The notes beneath the pieces are model-generated. The model was not told where the DNA came from. It saw only the letters and a program-made list of their open reading frames with translations, and made no database searches. This document shows positions 40,640 through 52,626 of a stretch of 64,000 bases of DNA, piece by piece; position 1 is the stretch's first letter; the number at the start of each line of letters is the position of its first letter. The position numbers and the translations under genes were made by a program. The DNA comes from Clavaria fumosa (Eukaryota; Basidiomycota; Agaricomycetes; Agaricales; Clavariaceae): contig OX637803.1 in assembly GCA_951802425.1 (NCBI GenBank), positions 2,356,001-2,420,000 of the forward strand, read 5' to 3'.

Positions 40640-41330
40640 GAAAGATGTAGCTAGGGAGGAGGAGGATGACCACCGCATGACGCAGCCCCTCCTCCCATGG
40701 CCCATATGACCTCCAATCGCTCAAACGGCGATCTAAACAAAGCAACAGGGTGAGAGGATGACCACCGCATAATGGCGGCCCCTCCTCCCATGGCCCATAT
40801 GGCCACCCCCGTCAGTAACTCAAATGGCGGGCTAAAGAAAGGAACAGGGTGGGAGGATGACCGCCGCATAGTGGCGGCCCCTCCTCCCATGGCCCATATG
40901 GCCACCCCACGTCACAGTGCAGAAAAGAAAAAACTCACCAGTGCAGGGAGGCGGGAGGATGACCGCCGCATAGTGGCGGCCCCTCCTCCCATGGCCCATA
41001 CGGCCACCCCCGTCAATAACTCAAATGGCCGGCTAAAGAAAGGAACAGGGTGGGAGGATGACCGCCGCATAGTGGCGGCCCCTCCTCCCATGGCCCATAT
41101 GGCCACCCCATGTCACAGTGCAGAAAAGAAAAAACTCACCAGTGCAGGGAGGCGGGAGGATGACCGCCGCATAGTGGCGGCCCCTCCTCCCATGGCCCAT
41201 ACGGCCACCCCCGTCAATAACTCAAATGGCCGGCTAAAGAAAGGAAGAGGGTGGGAGGATGACCGCCGCATAATGGCAGCCCCTCCTCCCATGGCCCATA
41301 TAGCCACCCTCTTCCATGACACATTCTGCA
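40640..41330. repeat. Tandem repeat inside KDZ element, unit about 100 bp
   Basis: Roughly six units sharing GGAGGATGACCGCCGCATAG, TGGCGGCCCCTCCTCCCATG and GCCCATATGGCCACCCC, with two alternating spacer types. A plus-strand frame (EDDRRIVAAPPPMAHMATP repeats) stays open but has no supporting gene structure. Confidence 0.8.
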
Positions 41331-41416
41331 GGGGAGGGAACGCATAAACGTATTATGAGAATGGGCTGGGCACTTACCTTAGCAGGCGTTGGAGTCGATG
41401 CGACCCCAACACCTGA

Positions 41417-41485
41417 TGACAACGAAGGGAAACATCCAGGCAATATACTGCAGATATATTGCCTGGATGTTTCCCTTAGTTGTCA
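41417..41485. repeat. 69-bp perfect-type hairpin
   Basis: Arms TGACAACGAAGGGAAACATC and its complement extend over 30 bp with one mismatch around a loop of about 9 nt. It lies downstream of the 716-aa gene and upstream of the H3-mimic gene. It might act as a terminator or boundary, or be a small foldback insertion. Confidence 0.7.
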
Positions 41486-42165
41486 TGACCGGCTTGAGGG
41501 GAGGGGGCAGAGGGGAGGGGGCAGAGGGGAGGGAGTGACGAGGTTGAGATGGTGGTGGTTGAAGGGAAAGAGCAAGCGCGTGACGTGTCGTAAAATGAAC
41601 CAACCGTGTTTGTAACTGTTAGTCTGGTCGTTTATGGTCATGTGACTGCGTCTTTTTTGTTTTTGTTTTTTGAATCAGCATTTTATATACTGCAACATGT
41701 GTTGAAGTGAGAGTATGCTCGCAACTGCAGTAGATAGCAAAGGACTGTATCAAGCAGCGTTTGGACAGAGCTCTGCAAACGTGTAAGGAATGACTACGCT
41801 ATGTGGTGCGACTACGGTGAACCAGATTATGTAATATCTAATGCTACGACGACTAAGGTCTCCGTACCTCCAACAACATGTAGCTACAACAATGATATGG
41901 TTGTACATGTATGTGAATTTGTAGTGTTGGTATAGTTGTGTAGGGGGGTGTATGTGGAATTTTCTGTAGGGCTTTTCCTTTAGTCTAAGTCCTCGACAAT
42001 AGATGCTTACATAATCAGATGTTATACGGTGACAAGGTATATACAGGCCAATCCCAATAGATGCTTACATAATCAGATGTTATACGGTGACAAAGGTATA
42101 TACAGGCCAATCCCACAAGCCTCCAATCTCTAATGAGTACTGTAATGTATGTAATGTATGTATCA

Positions 42166-44728
42166 TTACCGTCTCGAGCGAGTAGTATGGTTAGTATTTG
42201 CCATCTGCTGCACTGCTTTTGCAGTCATCTTCCGGGCCCTTGGGAGTGGCTTTCTGGGGACAAGGACGACGTCCTCAGTCATTTGAGTGCTGAAACCAAA
42301 CTCATAATCAAAGCTGTTCGATTGCCATGTCAAATAGACTTACCTTGGCCCTGCTACGGGAGGCTCACCCTCCACCTGCAAGATCCTCGCCCTGCGAGGC
42401 TTTTTCCTGGTCGAGTATATGATCAGTGCCCGTTGAACATAATTGGTGACTTACAGTGGTTTCGGGGGTGCATCTCCTGGCTTCCTCTTCCGGACATGCT
42501 CTAGAGGTGGGCGACCAATGAGTGAGTCTTGATGGATAGCAACCGTAAGTGCTGAATCAAGGAGCCACTGAGGGACTCCAGGTGGCGGAGTTCCCGGTTC
42601 AATCTCCTGCTGGCGGGCAATGTCACGGAGCCCCAGTCCGATTCCCAATACAATCAAAGGTGCAGCAGCGGTGTTGACAAGCTCTGCATGCAGCAGAGCT
42701 TTGGCCTTCTCGAAACCTGCAGATGTGTGGAATGTCTGGGGCAAGTAGCCGCCAGCAAAGGTCCAAGAAGACCACTCAGGGAGAGCCTGAGTGGTCTTCG
42801 CAAGAAAGTCGGCCTCACCCTGAAAGGCTATATTAACACATAAAAATTGGAAAGTGTATGTACTTACATTTGTATTGTCCACAAAATTTACCATTTCCTG
42901 GAAATGGGGGTCCTGTGACAATTGGCGCAAGTACGCAATCCAAGTCTCCTTGCTGTGGGGCACAGCGGCAGGGCTGGCTGGATGCACAGAAGCAAGAGTG
43001 GTAGGACGGGGCACTAGAGCATTGTCGTCGGTGATGGCCAATGTGCTTTCATCAGGTGATGTCAGGCCTTCAGCCAAGATGTTAGCAATAGATTCGGCCG
43101 AGTCGTCAATTGCCGCATTTGCCAGGGCATCCTCATCAGCTGTTCTCGTTGGCAAACCAGGACGTGATTTGGCCAAAGGCTTGACATCACAGCCCTTGTC
43201 ATCGTTGTTGTTGTTGTTGTTGTTGTTGTTGTCATTGCCGTCGTTGTCGTTGTCATTGTCATTGTCATTGTTGTCCTCATCCTCGTCAATCTCAACATAC
43301 TGTTCCTTCTTTTTCCCCTTCACTTGCCTCTTTGACTGGTCCTGACGATCTCTCTTGTCACAGCCTGTAAAAACCAAGCCCACCAACCCATTGTTCTGCC
43401 TTTTCACCCATGCATCCCACAGCACAGCGATCTCCTCCAGACGGAGATGGGATGGATCTCGAAGATGCACACCTGTGGGCAAGTGCCCGACCTCAAAAAA
43501 CTTGTCTGGATCTCCAGATATATTCCCCCATCGAACGCGTGCACGTCTGTTGCCACAGAAGGTTCCTTAAAATGCTGTGAGTGACGTGGATGTGCTAATT
43601 TATTATGCTTACTATAATTTATCTTGACATAGTTGCAGATCATTGCCTTGCAATCGACAAGGCTGCGATCTCCTCGTGCCGGCAGGATTGCATAGCCATC
43701 ATCATTGATTTCCAGTTCATCCTCATCGGCAGACTCGTCATCCTCATTTTCAGCATCATCTCCAATAACAGCCTCAGCTTGAAGGAGGTGTCAGGGTTGT
43801 ATGAAGAACACAATGAATTGCTGACACGCACGATATTGGTGGACAATATATGTCCCAAAATGCTCCCACGTATCATTGTTCCAATTTGGAAATGCTTTGG
43901 TGAAGGTCTGTCCCTGACGAGGTTGACACTCAAACCTTCCAGTTCAATTTTAGAATTTTAACATTAGAGATAAATGTGAATTCACTTAGTTCGGACAACG
44001 TTGCCATCAATTCCATAGCCTGCCATGACAAATAATTGAACGCCCATCGTTTTCCGAATCTCCTCCATGAATGTTAACACCTTCGTCGCGAGCTTCTTGC
44101 GGTTCCTCAAGTTTCAAGTTAGTAATGTAGTTTAATGTGTTAGTAAGCCACTGACCGTTTCTACTGCTCTGGGGGCGCACCATCTGAATTCCATTTGCAT
44201 GCCAATTCCTCTGCTGCCTTGAGCTCATTTGCCGTTAGCGCATTGACAACCTCTGAGAGTGCCGCTGGGTACAGGCCCATGAACCATTTACTGCCAGTCT
44301 TGACAGCACTGGATGCCTCAAGAATCGCCATGACATGGTCATGATAAAGGACATTTACAGCGTCTCGGGGTTTGTACGTCTTGCAGTACTTGTTTTTGCC
44401 AGGTGGAGTGGCATTTTCGGACACCGAGTCTTCGTTGTTTGATTCATCAGGCTGAGCAGCCTGTTTTTGAGGTTTTGCGAAGTTACGGAACCAATACGCG
44501 ACTTTCTAAGAGTTTTGGGGTAGCTCAAGGGTGCACAAGTGATAAGTAGCAACTCACCTTGTGCAAATCTGCAGGACGTGGTCTAGTTGTCTTGGATACA
44601 TCATGGGCATCGACAAGCTCCCTTGCAGCAACTGCAATAATCCCTAGTTTTGCAACATTGCCATGGGCATCCTTGTAGGCCATGCTATGCCGCTGAAGGA
44701 TCTTGACTTGAGATGGCGTGAATTGCAT
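42166..44728 (-). CDS. KDZ-borne protein of unknown function, 716 aa, 9 exons
   Basis: Exons on the minus strand: 44728-44558, 44505-44165, 44105-43986, 43935-43832, 43777-43613, 43565-42868, 42819-42455, 42406-42344, 42289-42166 (2151 nt, in frame; introns 47-59 nt). Start is MQFTPSQVKILQRH. Visible parts: a helical N-terminal region (NALTANELKAAEELACKWN; NRKKLATKVLTFMEEIRKTMG); a compact block FCGNRRARVRWGNISGDPDKFF; a long acidic Asp/Asn repeat at about 43200-43290; a low-complexity linker; and two basic clusters near the end (KKPRRAR, RKPLPRARK) that look like nuclear-localisation signals. I recognise it as a type of hypothetical protein common in mushroom genomes but cannot name a domain. 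The complete frame and its place in the element argue for a role in transposition or chromatin. Confidence 0.8.
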
Positions 44729-44884
44729 CGTGTGTGAGTGGCAGAGTGACAAGAGAAGCGTAAGAGCCGACTTAAGGGCCAAGAACTCGGGCAAGTCGAA
44801 AATGATTTGAAGTCACATGATGTTGAACTTTTTGCCATGGCCCGATCGAGATTGTAAGGCCCTTATCGATGACACCATAAACTA

Positions 44885-47800
44885 CAGACTGGCCAAGAGA
44901 CGTAAGGAACGAAAATATAGTGTCGGCCCAAGTTTAAATTTGCAAAATCTACACCCTGGATTGGCCAAGGTGTATGTATTGGTGACTGCATTAGCAGTGC
45001 AGTGCCATGTTGGCCAACCTTTAATTGTGTCATAGATAGGATTTTGGGAATATCAGCCAAATCTTGGCCAAGATAATGCTGATGATATCTTGGTCACAAC
45101 CAATTACCATTGTAGTTCCTGGAGCATTGGCCAGTCTGAATATTACAGCATAGCTTAAATGTTGGCCAGGACTATATCTTTATTAGCCAATCCTGGCCAA
45201 GATGATGTTGAACAGATGTCTTGGCCGAAACGAATTACTTCGACAGAACCATAACTTTTGGCCAGTCTGAATATTACAGCATATCTTACATATTGGCCAT
45301 GACTACATGTTGGCCAGGACTATATTTGTGTTGCCTAAGGCTGGGCCAAGATGACATTAATGACATCTCTTGGCCAAAACAAATTACCTGACTCCAGTTA
45401 TTGGTATTGGCCAGTCTTAATATTACAACGTGTCTGGCATGTTGGCCAGGACTATATTTGTGTTGGCTAGGCTGGGCCAAAACGATATTAATGACCCATC
45501 TTGGCCAAAATGAATTACCTGAGTCTAGTTATTGGTATTGGCCAGGACTATATTTGTGTTGCCTAGGCTGGGCCAAAACGATATTAATGACCTATCTTGG
45601 CTGAAACGAATTACCTGAGTCCAGTTATTGGTATTGGCCAGGACTATATTTGTGTTGCCTAGGCTGGGCCAAAACGATATTAATGACCCATCTTGGCCGA
45701 AATGAATTACCTGAGTCTAGTTATTGGTATTGGCCAGGACTATATTTGTGTTGCCTAGGCTGGGCCAAAACGATATTAATGACCTATCTTGGCCGAAACG
45801 AATTACCTGAGTCCAGTTATTGGTATTGGCCAGGACTATATTTGTGTTGCCTAGGCTGGGCCAAAACGATATTAATGACCCATCTTGGCCGAAATGAATT
45901 ACCTGAGTCTAGTTATTGGTATTGGCCAGGACTATATTTGTGTTGCCTAAGGCTGGGCCAAGATGACATTAATGACATCTCTTGGCCAAAACAAATTACC
46001 TGACTCCAGTTATTGGTATTGGCCAGTCTTAATATTACAACGTGTCTGGCATGTTGGCCAGGACTATATTTGTGTTGACTAGGCTGGGCCAAAACGATAT
46101 TAATGACCAATCTTGGCCGAAATGAATTACCTGAGTCTAGTTATTGGTATTGGCCAGGACTATATTTGTGTTGCCTAGGCTGGGCCAAAACGATATTAAT
46201 GACCAATCCTGGCCGAAACGAATTATCTGAGTCTAGTTATAGGTATTGGCCAGTCTTAATATTACAGCATGTCTGGCATGTTGGCCAGGACTATATTTGT
46301 GTTGCTCAGGCTGGGCCAAGATGACATTAATAACAGATCTTGGCCAAGATGACATTAATAAAGGTCTTGGCCGAAACGACTTAGTCTTAATATTACAGCA
46401 TGTCTGGCCAAAACGATATTAATGACCTATCTTGGCCGAAACGAATTACCTGAGTCCAGTTATTGGTATTGGCCAGGACTATATTTGTGTTGCCTAGGCT
46501 GGGCCAAAACAATATTAATGACCCATCTTGGCCGAAATGAATTACCTGAGTCTAGTTATTGGTATTGGCCAGTCCTAATATTACAGTAAGTCTGGCATGT
46601 TGGCCAGGACTATATTTATGTTGCTTAGGCTGGGCCAAGATGACATTAATGAGATTTCTTGGCCAAAACAAATTACCTGACTCCAGTTATTGGTATTGGC
46701 CAGTCTTAATATTACAATATGTTTGGCATGTTGGCCAGGACTATATTTGTGTTGCTCAGGCTGGGCCAAGATGACATTAATAACAGATCTTGGCCAAGAT
46801 GACATTAATAATAGGTCTTGGCCGAAACGACTTAGTCTTAATATTACAGCATGTCTGGCATGTTGGCCAGGACCATATTTGTGTTGCCTAGGCTGGGCCA
46901 AGATGACATTAATGAGATTTCTTGGCCAAAACAAATTACCTGACTCCAGTTATTGGTATTGGCCAGTCTTAATATTACAACATGTCTGGCATGTTGGCCA
47001 GGACTTTATTTGTGTTGGCTAGGCTGGGCCAAAACAATATTAATGACCAATCCTGGCTGAAACGAATTATCTGAGTCTAGTTATAGGTATTGGCCAGTCT
47101 TAATATTACAGCATGTCTGGCATGTTGGCCAGGACTATATTTGTGTTGCTCAGGCTGGGCCAAGATGACATTAATAACAGATCTTGGCCAAGATGACATT
47201 AATAAAGGTCTTGGCCGAAACGACTTAGTCTTAATATTACAGCATGTCTGGCATGTTGGCCAGGACCATATTTGTGTTGCCTAGGCTGGGCCAAGATGAC
47301 ATTAATGAGATTTCTTGGCCAAAACAAATTACCTGACTCCAGTTATTGGTATTGGCCAGTCTTAATATTACAACATGTCTGGCATGTTGGCCAGGACTAT
47401 ATTTGTGTTGGCTAGGCTGGGCCAAAACGATATTAATGACCCATCTTGGCCGAAATGAATTACCTGAGTCCAGTTATTGGTATTGGCCAGTACTATATTT
47501 GTGTTGCCTAGGCTGGGCCAAGAGGATATTAATGATATTTCTTGGCCGAAACAAATTGGCTGAGTCCAGTTATTGGTATTGGCCAGTCTTAATATTACAG
47601 AATGCCTGGCATGTTGGCCAGGACTATATTTGTGTTGCCTATGCTTGGCCAAGACAATATTCATGACTTATCTTGGCCAAAACGAATTACAAGAATCTTG
47701 GCCGATGGTATTGCGGAGATATCTTGGCCAGAATCAATTACTATCCCAGGTCAATGAGTATTGGCCAGTCTGAATATTGCAGCATATCATCCATGTTGGC

Positions 47801-48161
47801 CAGTCTGAATATTGCGGCATATTATCCATGTTGGCCAGTCTGAATATTGCAGCATATTATCCATGTTGGCCAGAATCATATTTTCACCATTGTATCTTGG
47901 CCAAGATGATATGAAAAGCTTGGTCATCATTACAATGAGCCAATTGGCCCATGCAATATTCTTGTCAGCAGGCTTCACTCACTGGCCTATTCAATTATTG
48001 TGTGGTACTTGACATCTGGGCCAAGGTGATATTATCGTTTACACATTCTGTTGCCCCAAGCCATATTTATTGTGCAATCTATGTTATCTTGGCCGAGGCC
48101 GGCCGAAACGCTAAATACGTACTGGTGTACTTTGTGGGTGGCACGATATTAGCGTCCTTTT
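44885..48161. repeat. KDZ right terminal repeat array
   Basis: Inverted counterpart of the left array: units with TTGGTATTGGCCAG, CTTAATATTACA, GGCATGTTGGCCAGGACTAT and TTGTGTTGCCTAGGCTGGGC, ending in about 400 bp of unique terminal sequence. It is somewhat longer than the left array because of extra tandem units, including a triplicated block near 47.76-47.87 kb. Confidence 0.9.
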
Positions 48162-48232
48162 GTGACTGAATGGGCTGGGATCCTGGTGTGCCGGGAAGCC
48201 TCCTTCCGCTTGCTTCCCATTGGCCTAGGTGG

Positions 48233-48525
48233 TAGGGATGCCACAGTTCAGTTCTGAACTTTGGTTCGAACCTGAACTGGACTGGACCGAACCGAAAATG
48301 AGGTTCAGGTTCAGCTAAGTGGGTGAACCGAACCAAAATTGAGGTTCAGAAGCCCAAATTTGGGCGAACCATTACCTTATTTGGTAAAAGTCCGGTCCAA
48401 CGAACCGGACTTGGACCGAACTCAGGTTCAAGGTTCGGAATTGGGCCTGAACTGGACCTAAAGTCCGGTTCTGGGTTCGAAAAAATTGGCCCTGAACCGG
48501 ACTTAACCGGACCGTGGCATCCCTA
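48233..48525. mobile_element. hAT-type MITE, 293 bp
   Basis: Terminal inverted repeats TAGGGATGCCAC / GTGGCATCCCTA with an 8-bp target duplication CTAGGTGG at 48225-48232 and 48526-48533. This is the hallmark of the hAT superfamily (Ac ends TAGGGATG). The inside is GGTTC/GAACC-rich and non-coding, so it must be moved by an enzyme encoded elsewhere. Confidence 0.9.
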
Positions 48526-48533
48526 CTAGGTGG

Positions 48534-51500
48534 GAGCCTTAGTCCCTCCAACCGATCTTCACTTGTGGTCGGACAGCCAAGTTCTGGGGGTTGTGTAGGG
48601 GATCCTTTAAACCCCCACCTCAGCTCTATTCTGTCATTTCTGCTGCCAGCCGCTGCTATTTCTTCTGAGCAGGCTTTTCCTTCTCCAGCATCTATTTCAT
48701 TGTTTTCCGCCAGCATTTTGCTGCTGGTGGCTCCTGTTTCTGCACTGCTCCCTCGATCTCTGAGCCTAGTGCCTCCAGTCTCTGCAGCGGTGCTGCCATT
48801 GGTTTCCAAGCAGCGTCAGTTACGTGCTGTCCTCCCCAGTGCTGGAGTTCACCACATACTGTGTCTTCTGCCTTTGCAGAGTCTGCAGGTGTAACAGTGG
48901 GAAGCCCAACGCCTCCAGTTTCTGCAGCTAATTGCCATTTGATTCTGGGCAGTGTCGGTTACCTGCTGTCCTCCTCTCTGCTCTCTCTGCGGCAGGCTTG
49001 CTACGCATTATGGCCTCCTCAGCTGCCTCTGCAGCGGTCCATTATTGCCTCCTCAGTTTCCTCTGCCCTGGGAGCAGCCATCGCTACAGCCATGTCGAGG
49101 ATGGCTTCTGCGCTACCGTGGCTACCCCCCATGCCATGCAAGGGGTGCTGCCCACCTCAAACCCGTCTAAGTGCCCCTGCAGCATTGTTGATGCTTGTGC
49201 ATGCTGTTGTTATGGAACCACTCCAAGGTATATCCTTAAGCTCAGTGGGGGAGAATATTCCCCCCCACCCCCTCTCCAATTCGCACTGTCGCGTGATCCT
49301 GGTTTACCAGGCATGTCTGGCTGGTAGCCCGTTTCGGGGCACTGCAATGGAGTGGCTCCTCTGCCCTTCGGCCCTGTCCTTCTCCTTCTCTGTCGCACTC
49401 ACGAACAGGCTGCCAGCTGCCAGCTAGCCGTGATATTCTGTTTGGGATTCCTGCCTTGCTGCACGCCCCATCGTTGATAGCACTCTAATTAGCAAGGGGG
49501 AGTTCACCTGGGATTGACTCTGTCTTCAATCTTCATCATTCCTGAAAGTTCTACATAATGGACACTCCTTTACAGAGTCGCTTAGCACTCCAGAATAGTC
49601 CTTTTCGCTGTTTTCAGGCTTTGAGTCACTTGAACTTTGGAGTAGTCCTTACAGCTCCCTTCCACTGACACACTCTGGCTCGTCGTTGCTCTTGTGTTTG
49701 AACCAGAGCGCCCTTGCTTCAGCAGAAGTTGCATCTGTCTCCTCTGCTAGTCACTCATTTCCATGTCGCAGTCCTGTTGCAGTGTCTGGCTTCCACTGGC
49801 ATAGTACTAACAAAGTCATTTGTTTTCTGGATCCTTTTGACTCCTTCTCAGAGCGTCTCATAGACCCTGATGACTTGAATTCCTTCTCAGAATGTCTCGT
49901 AGGCCTTGATAGCTGTGAGCTCTCAGTGATGCTCTTGGAAGTCAGATATGACTACCCTCACATATTCACATGCCACAAAATCGGAGTGCGGTGCCTCCAT
50001 ACCTCCCCTTAGCGAGCATAAGAAGGCTCCTGAGCCAAAGGTTACTTGCGCTCGGTTCCTATGCGCCTTTGCTCCTGTGTTCTCGCACCCCTTGGGCTAT
50101 CCCAGCAATACAGACCTGTCATGGCCCCTTTTGGCTAGCCAAAGGTTACTTGCGCTCGGTTCCTATGAGCCTTTGCTCCTGTGTTTATCCCAGCAATACA
50201 GTTGGCTAGCAATACATGCCTGCCAGTGTCGTGGCCTTTTACTGATGAGTATATGCCCTGCGTTTTTAATGGTGAGTATATGCCTTGCCCATACCTGACT
50301 GGTTCTGCACCTCTGCTCAGCTGGATCCACATGGGACCATCAGTGCTCTCCTTTTGCTGTTTCGACATACATTGACCCAATCCCTTTGACCCTGTGGTTC
50401 GCACACTTCCTCTACTTTATATACTTCGTGTGACTCGTGTCATTGATAGTGGGACTTGGAGTTCACACTTTCTTATTCTCCCATGTGAACTCCAGGTTCA
50501 TTGTCCATGTCTGACATCTCACATTATTCAAGTTAATTCATGTGTTCTTGTTCTCCTGTGTGGTTAGTGCTGTTGTTACTCTTTGGCTAGCAAGATGTTC
50601 CTGTCGCAGCTGTCCCAGTGACCTGCAAATCATTGTTTGATCCCTTGGGCACCCTCCCATAGCATCTCATAATGCTCTCAGAATCAGTTACAACTGCTGG
50701 GGCGAGTGCGAATTCAACTCTTAAGCCAAGGATTGGGGTGCCTGCAGGCTGCGGGTCCCCTCTAGGTCCCTAACGTCAATTGGTACATGCGACAGGGTCT
50801 GGTTGGCAAGAGAGGGAACGCAAAATTATTGCAGTATATTAGTGCCTACATTCGTTTTCTCACCTCTGATCTCGTGGCCTTTTGCCTATCCCATAAACCC
50901 TCCTATTATGGCCCTTTGGTTTTCCGGTGGTTCCACCTGTGGCAGAGTCTGTTGTGCATAAGTCCCAATTTGCCATTATGTTTCCTCTTGATGGAGCAAC
51001 TGCAGCTGCTGAAGCGCTGAAGGCTGTCTGGCGACTGAGGTGGAAAGACTCGGTATTCAACAGCCCATGGGCAGTGAACGTGCTCTTGTGATACTCCCTA
51101 CATGCAGATCATTGCAAACCTCTGTTTGGCGTTTGGTCCTTACACAGATGAAATGATTCCATCAAGGATTTTGGTGGTTTGGCAAGTCTATATACCCTAT
51201 GCTTCTGCATTTGGTAACCACTGCTCCGTTATGGGCACATGTTGCACCACTCTGACTTACTCCCAATTTCGAGTCTTCATTGCACTGCCCCCCCTTTTCC
51301 TCGCTCTCTCGTCACTATAAATTTGGAGATCCTGCTGTTCCACCCTACCTCATTTTCACTGGGATTTTAAGCCTACTTACAGTTCCTTGTCCTCGCTTCG
51401 GCACTCCATGTTCTCGTGCCCGGGCCATGCAAAATTCTCTGTGAGTGCCTGCGTATCCACTGAACCTTAGTTTGGCTTCTGTGGCACCCGCATGGCCTCC

Positions 51501-51866
51501 AAGTCGTCTCGAGATCGTCGCGTCTCCCTGGCCACTATTTCAGGATTGGTGCCAACCCCAAAATTGTGCATGCCATGGGATGCTGGTCCTCCAACAACTT
51601 TTGCAATACAAGTATAGTATCTCAGACGTCACAGCTCTCCATGTCTAAATAATGGATAATGAACCTCTCTCTGGGTGCCATTCCGGGGTCGCAGGGGTGC
51701 CCGCTGCGGGTGGCTCCCCCAATGGCACACCACAGATAGGAGTTCGCAAGATGCGGACACCTCTCTCCCCCGAAATGTAGACACAATCTGTCTCTATTGT
51801 GCACTTAGTAGTCTTTATTACACCTCACCTCTGCAATCCTACAACTGGCGGGAAGGATGAGATGAT
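48534..51866 (-). repeat. Dispersed repeat family, second copy
   Basis: The right end (51.61-51.87 kb) matches 21.38-21.97 kb (GATGGATAATGAACC, CCGCTGCGGGTGGCTCCCCC, CCCCCGAAATGTAGACACAA, CAACTGGCGGGAAGGATGAG, TTGATTAGCTTGTCACATGA). Minus-strand readings at 48.55-48.81 kb (METNGSTAAETGG...GEGKACSEEIAAAGS) and 49.2-49.4 kb (PKGRGATPLQ) echo those at 18-19 kb. No intact gene can be read. Identity unknown; possibly a decayed retroelement. Confidence 0.5.
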
Positions 51867-52251
51867 GTATTTGATTAGCTTGTCACATGACAAGTGAATA
51901 CACACAGTGTTGCAAGATTTCAAGCTTGCATGCTTTTTGTCTCACCATTTCTCCATGGCATAAAATTTTTGGTGGAACGCTTAAAGAAGCCCCAATCTGC
52001 TCCATTTGGCCAGGTGAGCATTGTCATATGGGATTCACTGACTAGACTCTTGAAAGTGGAGGATGCAGGATCCTTAGGGAAAGTGCAGGATCCTGCATGA
52101 AATGGCACAAAAGTCATGTATTCCTGCTAACAGGTCTTACAAACAGAGTCCACAAATCACTGTTTTGATATTTTGGCAGAGCATTGCAAGCCCCACATGA
52201 TCATGTGAACTTACTACTTCTTATGCTACTGCTATGACTGAACACTATTCT
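51867..52251. other. Spacer, nothing recognised
   Basis: 385 bp of mixed sequence with one small direct repeat (GGATCCT(T/G)... around 52068 and 52088). No gene, repeat family or RNA signal seen. Confidence 0.5.
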
Positions 52252-52552
52252 TATCAGACTGGGTCTCACACAACTTAAGTGTAAGGTCATGACAACAATA
52301 CTAAGATAAGGGGAAAAGAGTACAAGAATGGAAATGACACAGTATATATAGCAAGAGCTGGGAGGGTTCGGTCACAAGAGTGTGACAAGAATGTGTTGTC
52401 TTGGCCAACGAAGGCCTCATGTGCCTTCCTCTGCCTCTTGCGATCCATCGCGTCTCACAGTCCCAGATGACATCACACCTCCCCCTCCTGTCCTCTTGCA
52501 GTCCCAGATGACATCATACCCCCCCCCTCCTGTCCTTACATATTTAATGTCA
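52252..52552 (-). repeat. Diverged Gypsy LTR relic
   Basis: Aligns with the minus-strand Gypsy LTRs: TATCAGACTGGGTCTCACAC, then CAATACTAAGATAAGGGGAA, then AGAGTACAAG and AGTATATATAG, ending TGTCA followed by TCACCCCC, which resembles the polypurine complement. Much more diverged than copies 1 and 2. Solo LTR or element end. Confidence 0.65.
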
Positions 52553-52626
52553 TCACCCCCTTAGCCCTCTCCCCAGACTTCCCATTCCTCCCCCCCCACT
52601 CCCAACACATCACCTCTCCTCACATT

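Larger units (their letters stand above)
40045..42165. other. Intergenic region inside KDZ element
   Basis: It contains a TTAGGG-like doublet near 40376, a tandem repeat at 40640-41330, a 69-bp hairpin at 41417-41485, G-rich repeats (GAGGGGGCAG) at 41495-41530 and a duplicated 60-bp unit at 41998-42115 (ATAGATGCTTACATAATCAG twice). The proximal few hundred bases should hold the promoter of the H3-mimic gene; GGCCGA/GGCCAA motifs occur there at about 40180-40360. No further gene found. Confidence 0.6.
29888..48161. mobile_element. Complete KDZ DNA transposon, about 18.3 kb, four genes
   Basis: The ends are inverted repeats: AAAAGGACGCTAATATCGTG at 29888 and its complement ending at 48161, nearly identical for several hundred bases and continuing as inverted repeat arrays. 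Looser similarity (CAGTCCA / CAGTCAC) extends a few bases outward, so the exact termini could be 29881 and 48168. I found no convincing target-site duplication. Inside are a KDZ transposase (+) and three minus-strand genes: a TET/JBP oxygenase, an H3-tail-mimic/ADD-like protein and a 716-aa unknown. All four spliced models have total exon lengths divisible by three and no internal stops, so the element appears intact. Association of KDZ transposons with TET/JBP genes is known in basidiomycetes. Confidence 0.9.

Noticed and set aside
40772..41347. 191-codon frame EDDRRIVAAPPPMAHMATP repeats
   Set aside because: Follows a tandem repeat in an intergenic spacer; the minus strand is equally open.
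42451..43482. Single-exon 343-codon gene
   Set aside because: It is a part of the nine-exon 716-aa gene; the 48-nt intron at 42867-42820 is a multiple of three and so leaves the frame open.
45286..47666. Frames with recurring YLCCLGWAK-type readings in the right array
   Set aside because: Same array artefact as the left end.
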